From the NCBI RefSeq assembly GCF_009857535.1, contig NZ_WWCS01000026.1:1-60464 (forward strand): DNA of 60,464 nucleotides. Direction: 5' to 3'. The stretch comes from Duganella margarita. GTDB taxonomy: Bacteria; Pseudomonadota; Gammaproteobacteria; Burkholderiales; Burkholderiaceae_D. Each line of letters starts with the position of its first letter. Position 1 is the stretch's first letter. This document shows positions 24,687 to 31,876 of this stretch, in pieces. The position numbers and the translations under genes were made by a program. The notes below the pieces were generated by a model that worked only from the letters and a program-made list of their open reading frames with translations, was not told where the DNA came from and did no database searches.

Positions 24687-26603
24687 ATGGCCAGCATGAA
24701 CGCTAACGCGGACCTTTACAACCAAAGCTTATCCTATCGAAAAAAATCTGCACCTAATCAGTGCCTTGCGCAGTCATGGTTTGTGCGCGTGCCGAAGGAG
24801 GTGTACTACCCACGCTATCGCTGCTTGATCGAGCCTTTAATTTGCGGCCAGGACGTATTTGAAAAAATTCAAAAGGATTTACTCAGCGCGCGGCACAGCG
24901 TAGACATCATCACATGGGGTTTCGATCCTGGCATGGTGCTTGTCCGTAAGGCTTCTGCGGAAGACGGGGTGCGTTATGGCGACTTATTGAAAAAGATTGC
25001 GACGCGAAAGGAAAATCCCGTGAAAGTTCGTCTGCTTGTCTGGCATGACGACGCTGCATCCCATGCGCAGATGAATAACAATCCTGGCTATTACGGGATA
25101 CGATTTCCACTGATTGACCGTGCTTTCACGGACTTTTACAGTGAGCAGCATCAAGCTTACAACGATGAATGGTACAAGCAAGTATGCGCAAATGAAATCC
25201 CCAACATCCATTTTCATGTGCGGGATGTTCCACTGGAATTTGTCGATCAGGCGCTGTCGGACGAGTCAGCGCCATCGAACGTCATGGCGCTGATCGCCAA
25301 AAGATATCCCACGCACCATCAAAAAATGCTGTTGGTCGACTACGAAATTCCCAAGTTGGCCAAGGGTTATGTAATGGGACATAACTCCATTACGGATTTT
25401 TGGGACACAAAGGAACACAAGTTCAGGGACATACATCGCGAGCGCTTTTACGAAATGGACCATGCAAAGCTACAGAGGAAAGCATGGGAGAGCGTCTCCG
25501 AGTACCAACGGCGTGCAGCGGATGAGGTAGCGCAAGCGTACATTGATGCGAGAAGCCATGTTGCCAAGCCGTACCAGGATGTTTCATGCAGGGTACAAGG
25601 CCCAATTCTCTACGATCTCAATCACAATTTTTGCCAAGCCTGGGAGGAGTCCAAGCGGCCTAGTAGCCTATTCCGCGAGCTTTGTTGGCTAACTTGGCTG
25701 CCGGGATTGAAAATCCATGCCATGGTAGCCGAAAAAATTGTTGATTCGCTCCATCATGAAATGGATCCCGGCTTCATTGCGCGACGTAAAGCCTTACCCC
25801 TGAGCGCTTTTAATTTGCCGGATGCGCGACATAATTTGCAGCTACTTCGCACTCAACCACTGCACTGCGAGAAGACCATAAAGGAGTGCTATGCAAACCT
25901 TACCAGACAGATGCTGCACTACATATTCATCCAAAACCAATATATTCAATACAAACCTTGGGCTGAGCATCTGATTGAATGCTCTGGACGTTTGCGGGGA
26001 GCCGGCTATCTCAAGCCGCTTTACGTATTCATATTGACATCGACGCCGGAGAGTGACGGTATGGACAGACCGACCTACGACGTTGCTGGCGGTATCGGCA
26101 TGAGCACGACGATGCGCGTTGAGCATGAGGAGGCTGTGGCAAATGCAAAAAAGAATGGGGAGCGTCCTCCGTTGGATGCTGAAGAGCTAGCGGCGAACGG
26201 TCTGCGCGTCTTCATGGGTTCGCTCTGGACATGTGCTGATAAAAAGGGGCAATTGAGCTCGACGGATTATGAAGAAATTTACATTCACGCCAAAGTAGCA
26301 GTTGTGGATGACGCGGCATTCACTATCGGGTCAGCTAATCTGAACTTGCGAAGCATGGCACTGGACAGCGAACTCAACGTGATAAGTGACGCATTTGACG
26401 TAGCGTATCAGTTGCGTGCCGACCTGTTCAGGCAATGTACTAAAAACCCTGGACCGCCGCAATTTGAAGATATGGGAGATGCATTCAAAGAATGGAAGGG
26501 GCTGGCATCCAAGAATTACGGTGCAAAAGAATCTGGAGGCAAGCTGCTGGGGGAGCTACTTCCATTCCATGTCGACAGGAAGCCCGGATTCCCGGTGGTT
26601 TAG
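24687..26603 (+). CDS. Phospholipase-D-like T6SS effector (Tle5-type)
   Basis: The 638-residue protein carries two HxK(x4)D phospholipase D motifs: His211/Lys213/Asp218 in THHQKMLLVDYE and His534/Lys536/Asp541 in IHAKVAVVDDAAFTIGSANLN. These pair to form the active site of PLD enzymes that cleave phosphatidylethanolamine or similar head groups. The ATG at 24687 has a ribosome site (AAAGGACAGG); an earlier in-frame ATG at 24639 lies inside vgrG. It has no signal peptide, as expected for a protein delivered by T6SS. Position directly behind vgrG and before a Sel1-repeat gene matches known Tle5 effector modules. Attack on membranes of rival bacteria is inferred from the family. Confidence 0.9.
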   Translation: MASMNANADLYNQSLSYRKKSAPNQCLAQSWFVRVPKEVYYPRYRCLIEPLICGQDVFEKIQKDLLSARHSVDIITWGFDPGMVLVRKASAEDGVRYGDLLKKIATRKENPVKVRLLVWHDDAASHAQMNNNPGYYGIRFPLIDRAFTDFYSEQHQAYNDEWYKQVCANEIPNIHFHVRDVPLEFVDQALSDESAPSNVMALIAKRYPTHHQKMLLVDYEIPKLAKGYVMGHNSITDFWDTKEHKFRDIHRERFYEMDHAKLQRKAWESVSEYQRRAADEVAQAYIDARSHVAKPYQDVSCRVQGPILYDLNHNFCQAWEESKRPSSLFRELCWLTWLPGLKIHAMVAEKIVDSLHHEMDPGFIARRKALPLSAFNLPDARHNLQLLRTQPLHCEKTIKECYANLTRQMLHYIFIQNQYIQYKPWAEHLIECSGRLRGAGYLKPLYVFILTSTPESDGMDRPTYDVAGGIGMSTTMRVEHEEAVANAKKNGERPPLDAEELAANGLRVFMGSLWTCADKKGQLSSTDYEEIYIHAKVAVVDDAAFTIGSANLNLRSMALDSELNVISDAFDVAYQLRADLFRQCTKNPGPPQFEDMGDAFKEWKGLASKNYGAKESGGKLLGELLPFHVDRKPGFPVV

Positions 26604-26605
26604 TC

Positions 26606-27634
26606 ATGAGCAGCTTGAGAACACGTTCTGCTATCGTCGTTTTGCTATGTGCCGGTTTGGCGATGGGAGCTACGTTCATTCATCGTTACTTGCAGGAGAG
26701 AGCCTTGCATTCATTACCTTATGGATTCAAGAAATTTAGCTTGTCTGATCCTATTCCTTTATGTGGGCGGTGGAAAGAACATATGCCCTCAAAGCGCGAT
26801 CCAGTGGCCTACAATTTATATATTGAAGCGAGGAAGGTCTGGCGTAGCAAGATTGGATGGCAGCTTACTCGTGCAGAAACCACTCGCATACTGACTGATG
26901 TCGGCAAGGCTGCGGAACTCGGTGATTGGGGCGCCCGCGCTTTGTTAGCCCGATTTTATCTCTATGGACTAGGCGTTCTTGAATCAAACCATGTGCTTGA
27001 TGCTGCACCGGAAAAGGGTGTCGAAATTGCGCGCATGGCGGCCGCCGAAGGTCAGCCGTGGGGAGTCTTTGATTTAGGCGTCGCATACGAACATGGTTAC
27101 GGTGGAGCGGTGCACGATCCAACTCTTGCTTGGGCCTACTTTTTGCGAGCGGCGGAGCTTGGCAGTCCGGAAGCCCAAATGGCGTTGGCTAGCGCTTATG
27201 GCCAGGCTGGACGACTTGCTGATGCGGAAGCCATGCAGCAATGTGCATACAAGCAAGGACATGGACTCGCCGCTTACGAGTTGGGTATTAAAGCGGAGTT
27301 AAAGACGCGGTATATGGATGCAATCAGGCTTTATCAAGAAGGCGTTAAATTTGGAAGCAAGGAGAGCGCTGCATCGCTTGAACTACTTTTCAAGAATGGG
27401 TACAGCCCAGGTGCAACAGACGAGGAAAAAGTAGAGTTAAAGCTGCTTGGCATTCGAGCTGACCCGGAAAGGAAAAGCCGGTACAACGTGATTTACGATG
27501 CACTTGAAATTAATCCAGACTTGAGACTGGGGCGCTTGGATGAAGTGCTTCCACTTCCACCTGCCAAGTTGCCCAGTTGGTCTAATGTAAATGACGCAGC
27601 CGAACCTGAATCTGACGGACCGCCGACCTACTAA
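26606..27634 (+). CDS. Sel1-repeat protein, probable immunity protein for the PLD effector
   Basis: The 342-residue protein begins with a hydrophobic export or anchor segment (SAIVVLLCAGLAMGATFIH, residues 8-26) and then has Sel1-like alpha-helical repeats: AAELGDWGARALLARFYLYGLG, AAAEGQPWGVFDLGVAYEHGYGG and AAELGSPEAQMALASAYG. Sel1-repeat proteins behind PLD-type T6SS effectors act as immunity proteins that bind the toxin in the periplasm. The N-terminal membrane segment and position three bases after the effector stop fit that role, which is inferred. The start at 26606 was chosen because it follows the effector stop and begins the hydrophobic segment. Confidence 0.78.
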   Translation: MSSLRTRSAIVVLLCAGLAMGATFIHRYLQERALHSLPYGFKKFSLSDPIPLCGRWKEHMPSKRDPVAYNLYIEARKVWRSKIGWQLTRAETTRILTDVGKAAELGDWGARALLARFYLYGLGVLESNHVLDAAPEKGVEIARMAAAEGQPWGVFDLGVAYEHGYGGAVHDPTLAWAYFLRAAELGSPEAQMALASAYGQAGRLADAEAMQQCAYKQGHGLAAYELGIKAELKTRYMDAIRLYQEGVKFGSKESAASLELLFKNGYSPGATDEEKVELKLLGIRADPERKSRYNVIYDALEINPDLRLGRLDEVLPLPPAKLPSWSNVNDAAEPESDGPPTY

Positions 27635-27649
27635 AATTCGGAGTACGCC

Positions 27650-27895
27650 ATGCCATTGAAAATCATAACGGTGGGCGACACGACAGATCATGGATGAAAA
27701 GTCATCACTGGCTCGCCAGTTCATGTCATAGGTGGCAAAGCAATCGCGCGTCTTCACGACAAGGTCTCCCGCCCTCAACTTTATCTTGGCGGGGCGTCGC
27801 GTGGAATAAACAAAATCGTCACCGCTCACGAAATTGTCACTGTTGGAGATATTCCAGTCGTAGTACCCAGCCGCTTCCCTCTCAACCAAGGATGA
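27650..27895 (+). pseudogene. Broken PAAR-domain spike-tip gene
   Basis: Translation from ATG 27650 gives MPLKIITVGDTTDHG, an in-frame TGA at 27695-27697, and then KVITGSPVHVIGGKAIARLHDK and KIVTAHEIVTVGDIPV. Apart from the stop this is the normal start of a T6SS PAAR protein, the sharp tip that binds VgrG. The usual continuation after the last segment (a His/Cys-rich part ending in a glycine-rich turn) is missing; the frame instead runs through an unrelated tail to TGA 27893-27895. One nonsense codon plus loss of the 3' part make it a pseudogene. Its frame is the same as that of the restriction gene starting at 27953. Confidence 0.75.
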
Positions 27896-27952
27896 GGTAG
27901 CATTGGCCAGCGGTCGTTTCTGAGCCGCATTGCACAGAAAAGGCTGAACCCA

Positions 27953-28693
27953 TTGCATTCCCTTTACGTCTTTGACTTCCTCACCACAGTCTCTCTCCAG
28001 CTCAAGGAAAAACTTGAAGGTTTGGACGAGACAGTGCTCGATAAAGCCGCTCTTGCAGCTCTGGCCCAGTACCAACGGGAACACGATTCGCTCCAAGGTG
28101 TATACGTAATTCACTACGAAGGGCAGCCCAAGTACGTTGGCAAGGCGAATAACGTGAGCGATCGGTTATCTCAGCACTTGACCAAGCTGTCCGGGCGCAA
28201 AGGCATTAACCCGCTGGCCATTGGCTATAAGACCCTGCTGCTCGACAAGAGCATGAGCACGGCCGCGAACGAAGGTATCCTTATATCGATGTTCCAGCAG
28301 GAACACACCGGCATGTGGAACGGCGCCGGCTTCGGCCCTAAAGATCCTGGCAAGGAACGTGACACCACCAAACCAGGAACGTTCGACACCGACTATCCAA
28401 TCCTTGACGAATATCTCGTGGATTTGAAAACTGAAGAGAATGGCGTGATCAATTTGAAGGATCTGGTCACGACCATGAAGGACCAGCTGCCTTACGTCTT
28501 CCGTTACAACATCCCTGCGGAAGAACTGGATAAAACCATCATCTTGACCAGCGACGACCGGCGCGCCCGTTCATTGCTGCAAGCGGTGGTAAGTTTTCTC
28601 GGCGAGGGTTGGAAAGGCGCTGTCATTAGCTATGGGATGGTGCTGTATAAGACAGCCAAGCACTACCCACACGGCGAAGAGCTAAACCCCTAG
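27953..28693 (+). CDS. Eco29kI-like GIY-YIG type II restriction endonuclease
   Basis: The 246-residue protein contains a GIY-YIG nuclease domain: GVY at 49-51, YVG at 61-63, Arg71 and His75 in RLSQH, Glu107, and Asn123 in WNGAGFGPKDPGKERD. The set Tyr-Tyr-Arg-x3-His-Glu-Asn and the GFG..DPG..R segment match the type II enzyme Eco29kI, which recognises CCGCGG; the specificity here is not proven. The start is probably TTG 27953, with AAAAGG 10 bases upstream; the frame is open only back to the PAAR stop at 27893. Its 3' end faces a C5 methyltransferase 15 bases away, the expected protective partner. Confidence 0.85.
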   Translation: MHSLYVFDFLTTVSLQLKEKLEGLDETVLDKAALAALAQYQREHDSLQGVYVIHYEGQPKYVGKANNVSDRLSQHLTKLSGRKGINPLAIGYKTLLLDKSMSTAANEGILISMFQQEHTGMWNGAGFGPKDPGKERDTTKPGTFDTDYPILDEYLVDLKTEENGVINLKDLVTTMKDQLPYVFRYNIPAEELDKTIILTSDDRRARSLLQAVVSFLGEGWKGAVISYGMVLYKTAKHYPHGEELNP

Positions 28694-28708
28694 CACCACC
28701 GCGCGCGC

Positions 28709-29980
28709 TTACTCCCTAAGCAGAGCGCACACGCTCTCGGCAATCACCGATGCCAGGCGTACCGGCACGGCGTTGCCGAGCTGCCGCATGATTTCCGACC
28801 AGGTTCCCTCAAACAGGAAATTATCGGGGAAGGTCTGAATACGAGCTGACTCGCGCACGGTGAAGTAGCGCACCGTGCCATCTACGCGCCGCAGCATGTT
28901 TTCGCCACCGGGGACGCCATGGTCACCGGCCTTCAACGCCTTTGCCGGCTCGTCCAGCGGACTGCCGGTGTGGCCGGGATAGGTCCGCGCGCCAGGCTGG
29001 AAACGATGGGCTTGCACTTTGCCGGGGAAGCGCTCGGGATCCGGGAGATCGCAAATGGCATCCCTGACAGTGCGCCAGGCAAGCAAGTTGCTGCCGTAGT
29101 CCGTATCGATCAGCTTGCTGATCTTCTTCTCAATACCGGCAGGCTTGGCTGGCCGGTGTTGCGTCGCGACTTTATGTCGATCCCAATACTCACTGGAACC
29201 CCACTGCGAGAGCAGGAGCGCGTCGCTACTATGCGTCTCTGCAGGCGCTTGCCACACCTTGTCTTGGTCGGCGCGAAAGCCGACAAAGAACACCCGCATG
29301 CGTTTCTGAGGAACGCCGTAGTTGGCCGCGTTCACCACCTTGAACGTGACGCGGTATTCGCTGGCGGTGCCCGGTTTCTGCTGCCACTTGCGCAAGCGGG
29401 CCAGATGATCGCCCCATTGCTCCTTCGGTTTCGCGGCCAGTGAGGGGAACTCCAGCTGCAGCAGAATATAGTCGAAGTAATCGGCGAAGGCGACACGCGT
29501 CAGACCCTGCACGTTCTCAAAGACGAACGCACGCGGCCGCGCCTCGCGCACCGCGCGGATCGCCTGTGGGAACATATCCCGCTCGTCCAGGAAGCCGCCG
29601 TGTTTGCCGCCCATGGAGAACGGCTGGCATGGCGGACCGCCGGTGATCAGATCGATCCCCTCGAAAGCGTCATACTTGAAATTCTTGACGTCGCCTTCCG
29701 TCACATCCGGCCACTGGCCGATTGGATCAACCTTGTGCAGCTTGTTATGGCGGATGGTATTGCAGGCGTGCGTGTTCCACTCGACCACCGCGCGGTGGTG
29801 CACATGATTTCCGGAGAAACCCAGCGCCAAGCCTCCCGCGCCAGCGAAAAGCTCGATCGATTCAAGGGCGCGCGGAGCCAACACGAAATGTTCGTCCGGA
29901 AGCGCGGTGGTGAGAAGTTGCTTGTACATGGTGTTATTAATACGATCGGATGAATAGACGCTGCTCAAACTAGACGTCAT
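28709..29980 (-). CDS. DNA cytosine-C5 methyltransferase (partner of the GIY-YIG enzyme)
   Basis: The 423-residue enzyme has the C5-methyltransferase motifs in order: FAGAGG at 45-50 (S-adenosylmethionine site), the catalytic Pro-Cys-Gln at 117-119 (Cys118), Glu-Asn-Val at 155-157, and the C-terminal motifs IX-X in RESARIQTFPDNF and QLGNAVPVRLA. It would methylate cytosine in the recognition site of the convergent restriction gene and so protect the host. The start is uncertain: Met1 at 29980 or Met18 at 29929 (MYKQLL). Neither has a good ribosome site. Composition is closer to the host than the AT-rich genes that follow. Confidence 0.93.
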   Translation of the reverse strand: MTSSLSSVYSSDRINNTMYKQLLTTALPDEHFVLAPRALESIELFAGAGGLALGFSGNHVHHRAVVEWNTHACNTIRHNKLHKVDPIGQWPDVTEGDVKNFKYDAFEGIDLITGGPPCQPFSMGGKHGGFLDERDMFPQAIRAVREARPRAFVFENVQGLTRVAFADYFDYILLQLEFPSLAAKPKEQWGDHLARLRKWQQKPGTASEYRVTFKVVNAANYGVPQKRMRVFFVGFRADQDKVWQAPAETHSSDALLLSQWGSSEYWDRHKVATQHRPAKPAGIEKKISKLIDTDYGSNLLAWRTVRDAICDLPDPERFPGKVQAHRFQPGARTYPGHTGSPLDEPAKALKAGDHGVPGGENMLRRVDGTVRYFTVRESARIQTFPDNFLFEGTWSEIMRQLGNAVPVRLASVIAESVCALLRE

Positions 29981-30197
29981 AACGCTGGCGAATCTCGTTG
30001 CATGCCGTACTGGGGAGACGAGATTGCAGCAGTATAAAGCAATGGATGACAGCGCCCAAATTCGCGAATTTTAAGAATTTTACTGTGTTTTTATACAGTT
30101 ATCAACTTAACTTGTTTAGCTTTTATCAAAACACTCTTGAATATTTTGTGACAGCTGCGATCTTGCTCTTATCGGCATGACGAAGATGAGGTAAAGG

Positions 30198-30644
30198 ATG
30201 GTCGATTCTATAGATCCTAGGGCACGCAGCGCGATGATGGCGCGAATACGCGGCAAAAATACGCGGCCGGAACTTACAGTGCGAAAAATGCTGTTTGCCG
30301 CCGGTTACCGATATCGTCTCCATGTACGGAAGCTGCCAGGTTCGCCGGATTTGGTCTTCGCATCGCGAAAGAAGGCTATCTTCGTTCACGGCTGTTTTTG
30401 GCATCTTCACGATAATTGCAATAGGGCCCGGATGCCTAAGTCACGTGTCGAGTTCTGGACAGACAAGTTGAACGGTAATAAAGCACGAGATGAACGCTCG
30501 CTCAACGCGCTTGAGCGAGCTGGGTGGCAGATATATGTGGTCTGGGAGTGTGAACTTGATAAGCGAGAAATTTTAGAAAAAAAACTAAAACAGTTCTTGG
30601 GACCGACAGCAAAGGAAATAAAAAACGCTTCCAAATATTTGTGA
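30198..30644 (+). CDS. vsr: Vsr very-short-patch mismatch repair endonuclease
   Basis: The 148-residue protein is a full Vsr enzyme: Glu25, Asp51 (in PGSPDLVF), and His64 and His69 in FVHGCFWH all match the catalytic residues of Escherichia coli Vsr by position. RGKNTRPELTVRKMLFAAGYRYRLH is the typical N-terminal segment. Vsr nicks next to T:G mismatches made when 5-methylcytosine deaminates, so it corrects mutations caused by C5 methyltransferases. Two such enzymes flank it (28709 and 36465), and it could serve either. A GAGG site lies six bases before the ATG. It converges with the receiver gene of the four-gene operon. Confidence 0.95.
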   Translation: MVDSIDPRARSAMMARIRGKNTRPELTVRKMLFAAGYRYRLHVRKLPGSPDLVFASRKKAIFVHGCFWHLHDNCNRARMPKSRVEFWTDKLNGNKARDERSLNALERAGWQIYVVWECELDKREILEKKLKQFLGPTAKEIKNASKYL

Positions 30645-30707
30645 AGAGAAGCTGTGTTCGCAGTTCATATCGGCACCCAATTAAATGAATTTAATAAATT
30701 TCTTTAT

Positions 30708-31874
30708 TTAGTCTGGATGGAAATAATCCGGTGTTCCAAATCTGCTGAAATAGGAACCTAATCTTTCAATGATGGACGGTAAAAATTCTGGGGTTATAGA
30801 TGCAAATTTCTGTGATGTAAGTGCCTGGACCGCTTCGGTATCAGATCTCAATACCGAACGAATTTTATCGAAATTTATAAAAAAAGGCCCTAGGCTGGTG
30901 CCATCATTTAGTGAAAGACGCGGAAGAAAATGGTAAACACTACTGTTTCCTTTATGCTGTGAGAACTGACGAAATTGTCCTCTTGCCTTATCTAGATTCT
31001 TATTTAGATCTTCAATTATTTTTTCGTCCATGCTCTTATTGTTATTAACTTTTTCTTGAGCGGTAGCTATTTTGGAGTGTGCTTTATCCCACTCTTCGGC
31101 GACGTCTTTGCATTCAGCCCATTGTAAAGTTTCGTTTTTACCATTGCGAGCTAAGTCGCAACGAGGAGTAATTAGTATTTCCACGACGCCATCATCGCGT
31201 TTAATTAAGTCCCCGGTCCTCAGATCATTACGGATAGCCGGAATGAAATACCATTCTTCTGGATGTACACGATGCTCGTGCTCTTCAAGAAAAGCGCTGT
31301 AAACGTGCGCAGTTAGGTGTCTAGTTAAAGCACCATCCGTAAACTCGTTACGACCATCTTGCCCGGTTTCGACCCAACGATTCCATCTAGGCCATATAGA
31401 ACGGGTAAATAAATTAACCATTTCTTTTTTTATTTTTGCATTGGATATTTTTATTTGTTTAACAACGGGAATTTGAGAAATAAGCCAATTCATTGCGGTT
31501 CTTATGCCATGTTGGCCTTTTCCAAATATAGGAACATTTTTTGCCCAATTCGGGGGATTGGCCGAACCAGCTGGCTCTCCAGACAATACCGCTACCACTG
31601 CCAATTCTGAATTCAGCAAATTATCGACAACAATATTGCCATCCTTATTTGATGCATCTCGACCGGAATTTCTAAGATTGATGTCAACAATTGCGGCATC
31701 AATATTATGGTCTGCCATTATCGCGGTGGCCTCTTCCAGGGATACCGCTGTGTGAAGCAAAATTTCATATCCAGTCTCATCTTGCTCAGCGTTCTTAATC
31801 TCCACCTCGATCTTCCATTGAGCGATCGTTGGAGCATCGTCTTCGACTATAAGTAATTTTAATTTAGTTTTCAT
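30708..31874 (-). CDS. Receiver-domain protein with uncharacterised C-terminal half
   Basis: Residues 1-135 form a CheY-like receiver: acidic pair Asp12-Asp13 after LLIVE, phosphoacceptor Asp64 in AAIVDINL, Ser98 in VLSGE and Lys119 in IFGKGQ, with an insertion after the acceptor strand (residues 69-80). The remaining 250 residues have no DNA-binding or enzyme domain I recognise. They include HPEEWYFIPAIRNDLRTGD followed by VVEILITPRCDLA and a charged, probably coiled region (AQEKVNNNKSMDEKIIEDLNKNLDKA). It is the last gene of the four-gene operon, two bases after the GHKL gene, and has a GGAATG ribosome site. I infer it is the output partner of the kinase-like protein; the output itself is unknown. 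Confidence 0.8.
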   Translation of the reverse strand: MKTKLKLLIVEDDAPTIAQWKIEVEIKNAEQDETGYEILLHTAVSLEEATAIMADHNIDAAIVDINLRNSGRDASNKDGNIVVDNLLNSELAVVAVLSGEPAGSANPPNWAKNVPIFGKGQHGIRTAMNWLISQIPVVKQIKISNAKIKKEMVNLFTRSIWPRWNRWVETGQDGRNEFTDGALTRHLTAHVYSAFLEEHEHRVHPEEWYFIPAIRNDLRTGDLIKRDDGVVEILITPRCDLARNGKNETLQWAECKDVAEEWDKAHSKIATAQEKVNNNKSMDEKIIEDLNKNLDKARGQFRQFSQHKGNSSVYHFLPRLSLNDGTSLGPFFINFDKIRSVLRSDTEAVQALTSQKFASITPEFLPSIIERLGSYFSRFGTPDYFHPD

Positions 31875-31876
31875 TT

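Noticed and set aside
27695..27697. In-frame TGA in the PAAR gene as a selenocysteine codon
   Set aside because: The position is a Gly in related proteins, no SECIS-like hairpin is evident, and the gene also lacks its normal 3' end. A nonsense mutation is simpler.
27437..28114. A 225-codon minus-strand frame across the PAAR/restriction junction
   Set aside because: Its middle looks protein-like, but the plus strand gives a clear PAAR segment and a GIY-YIG domain over the same bases.
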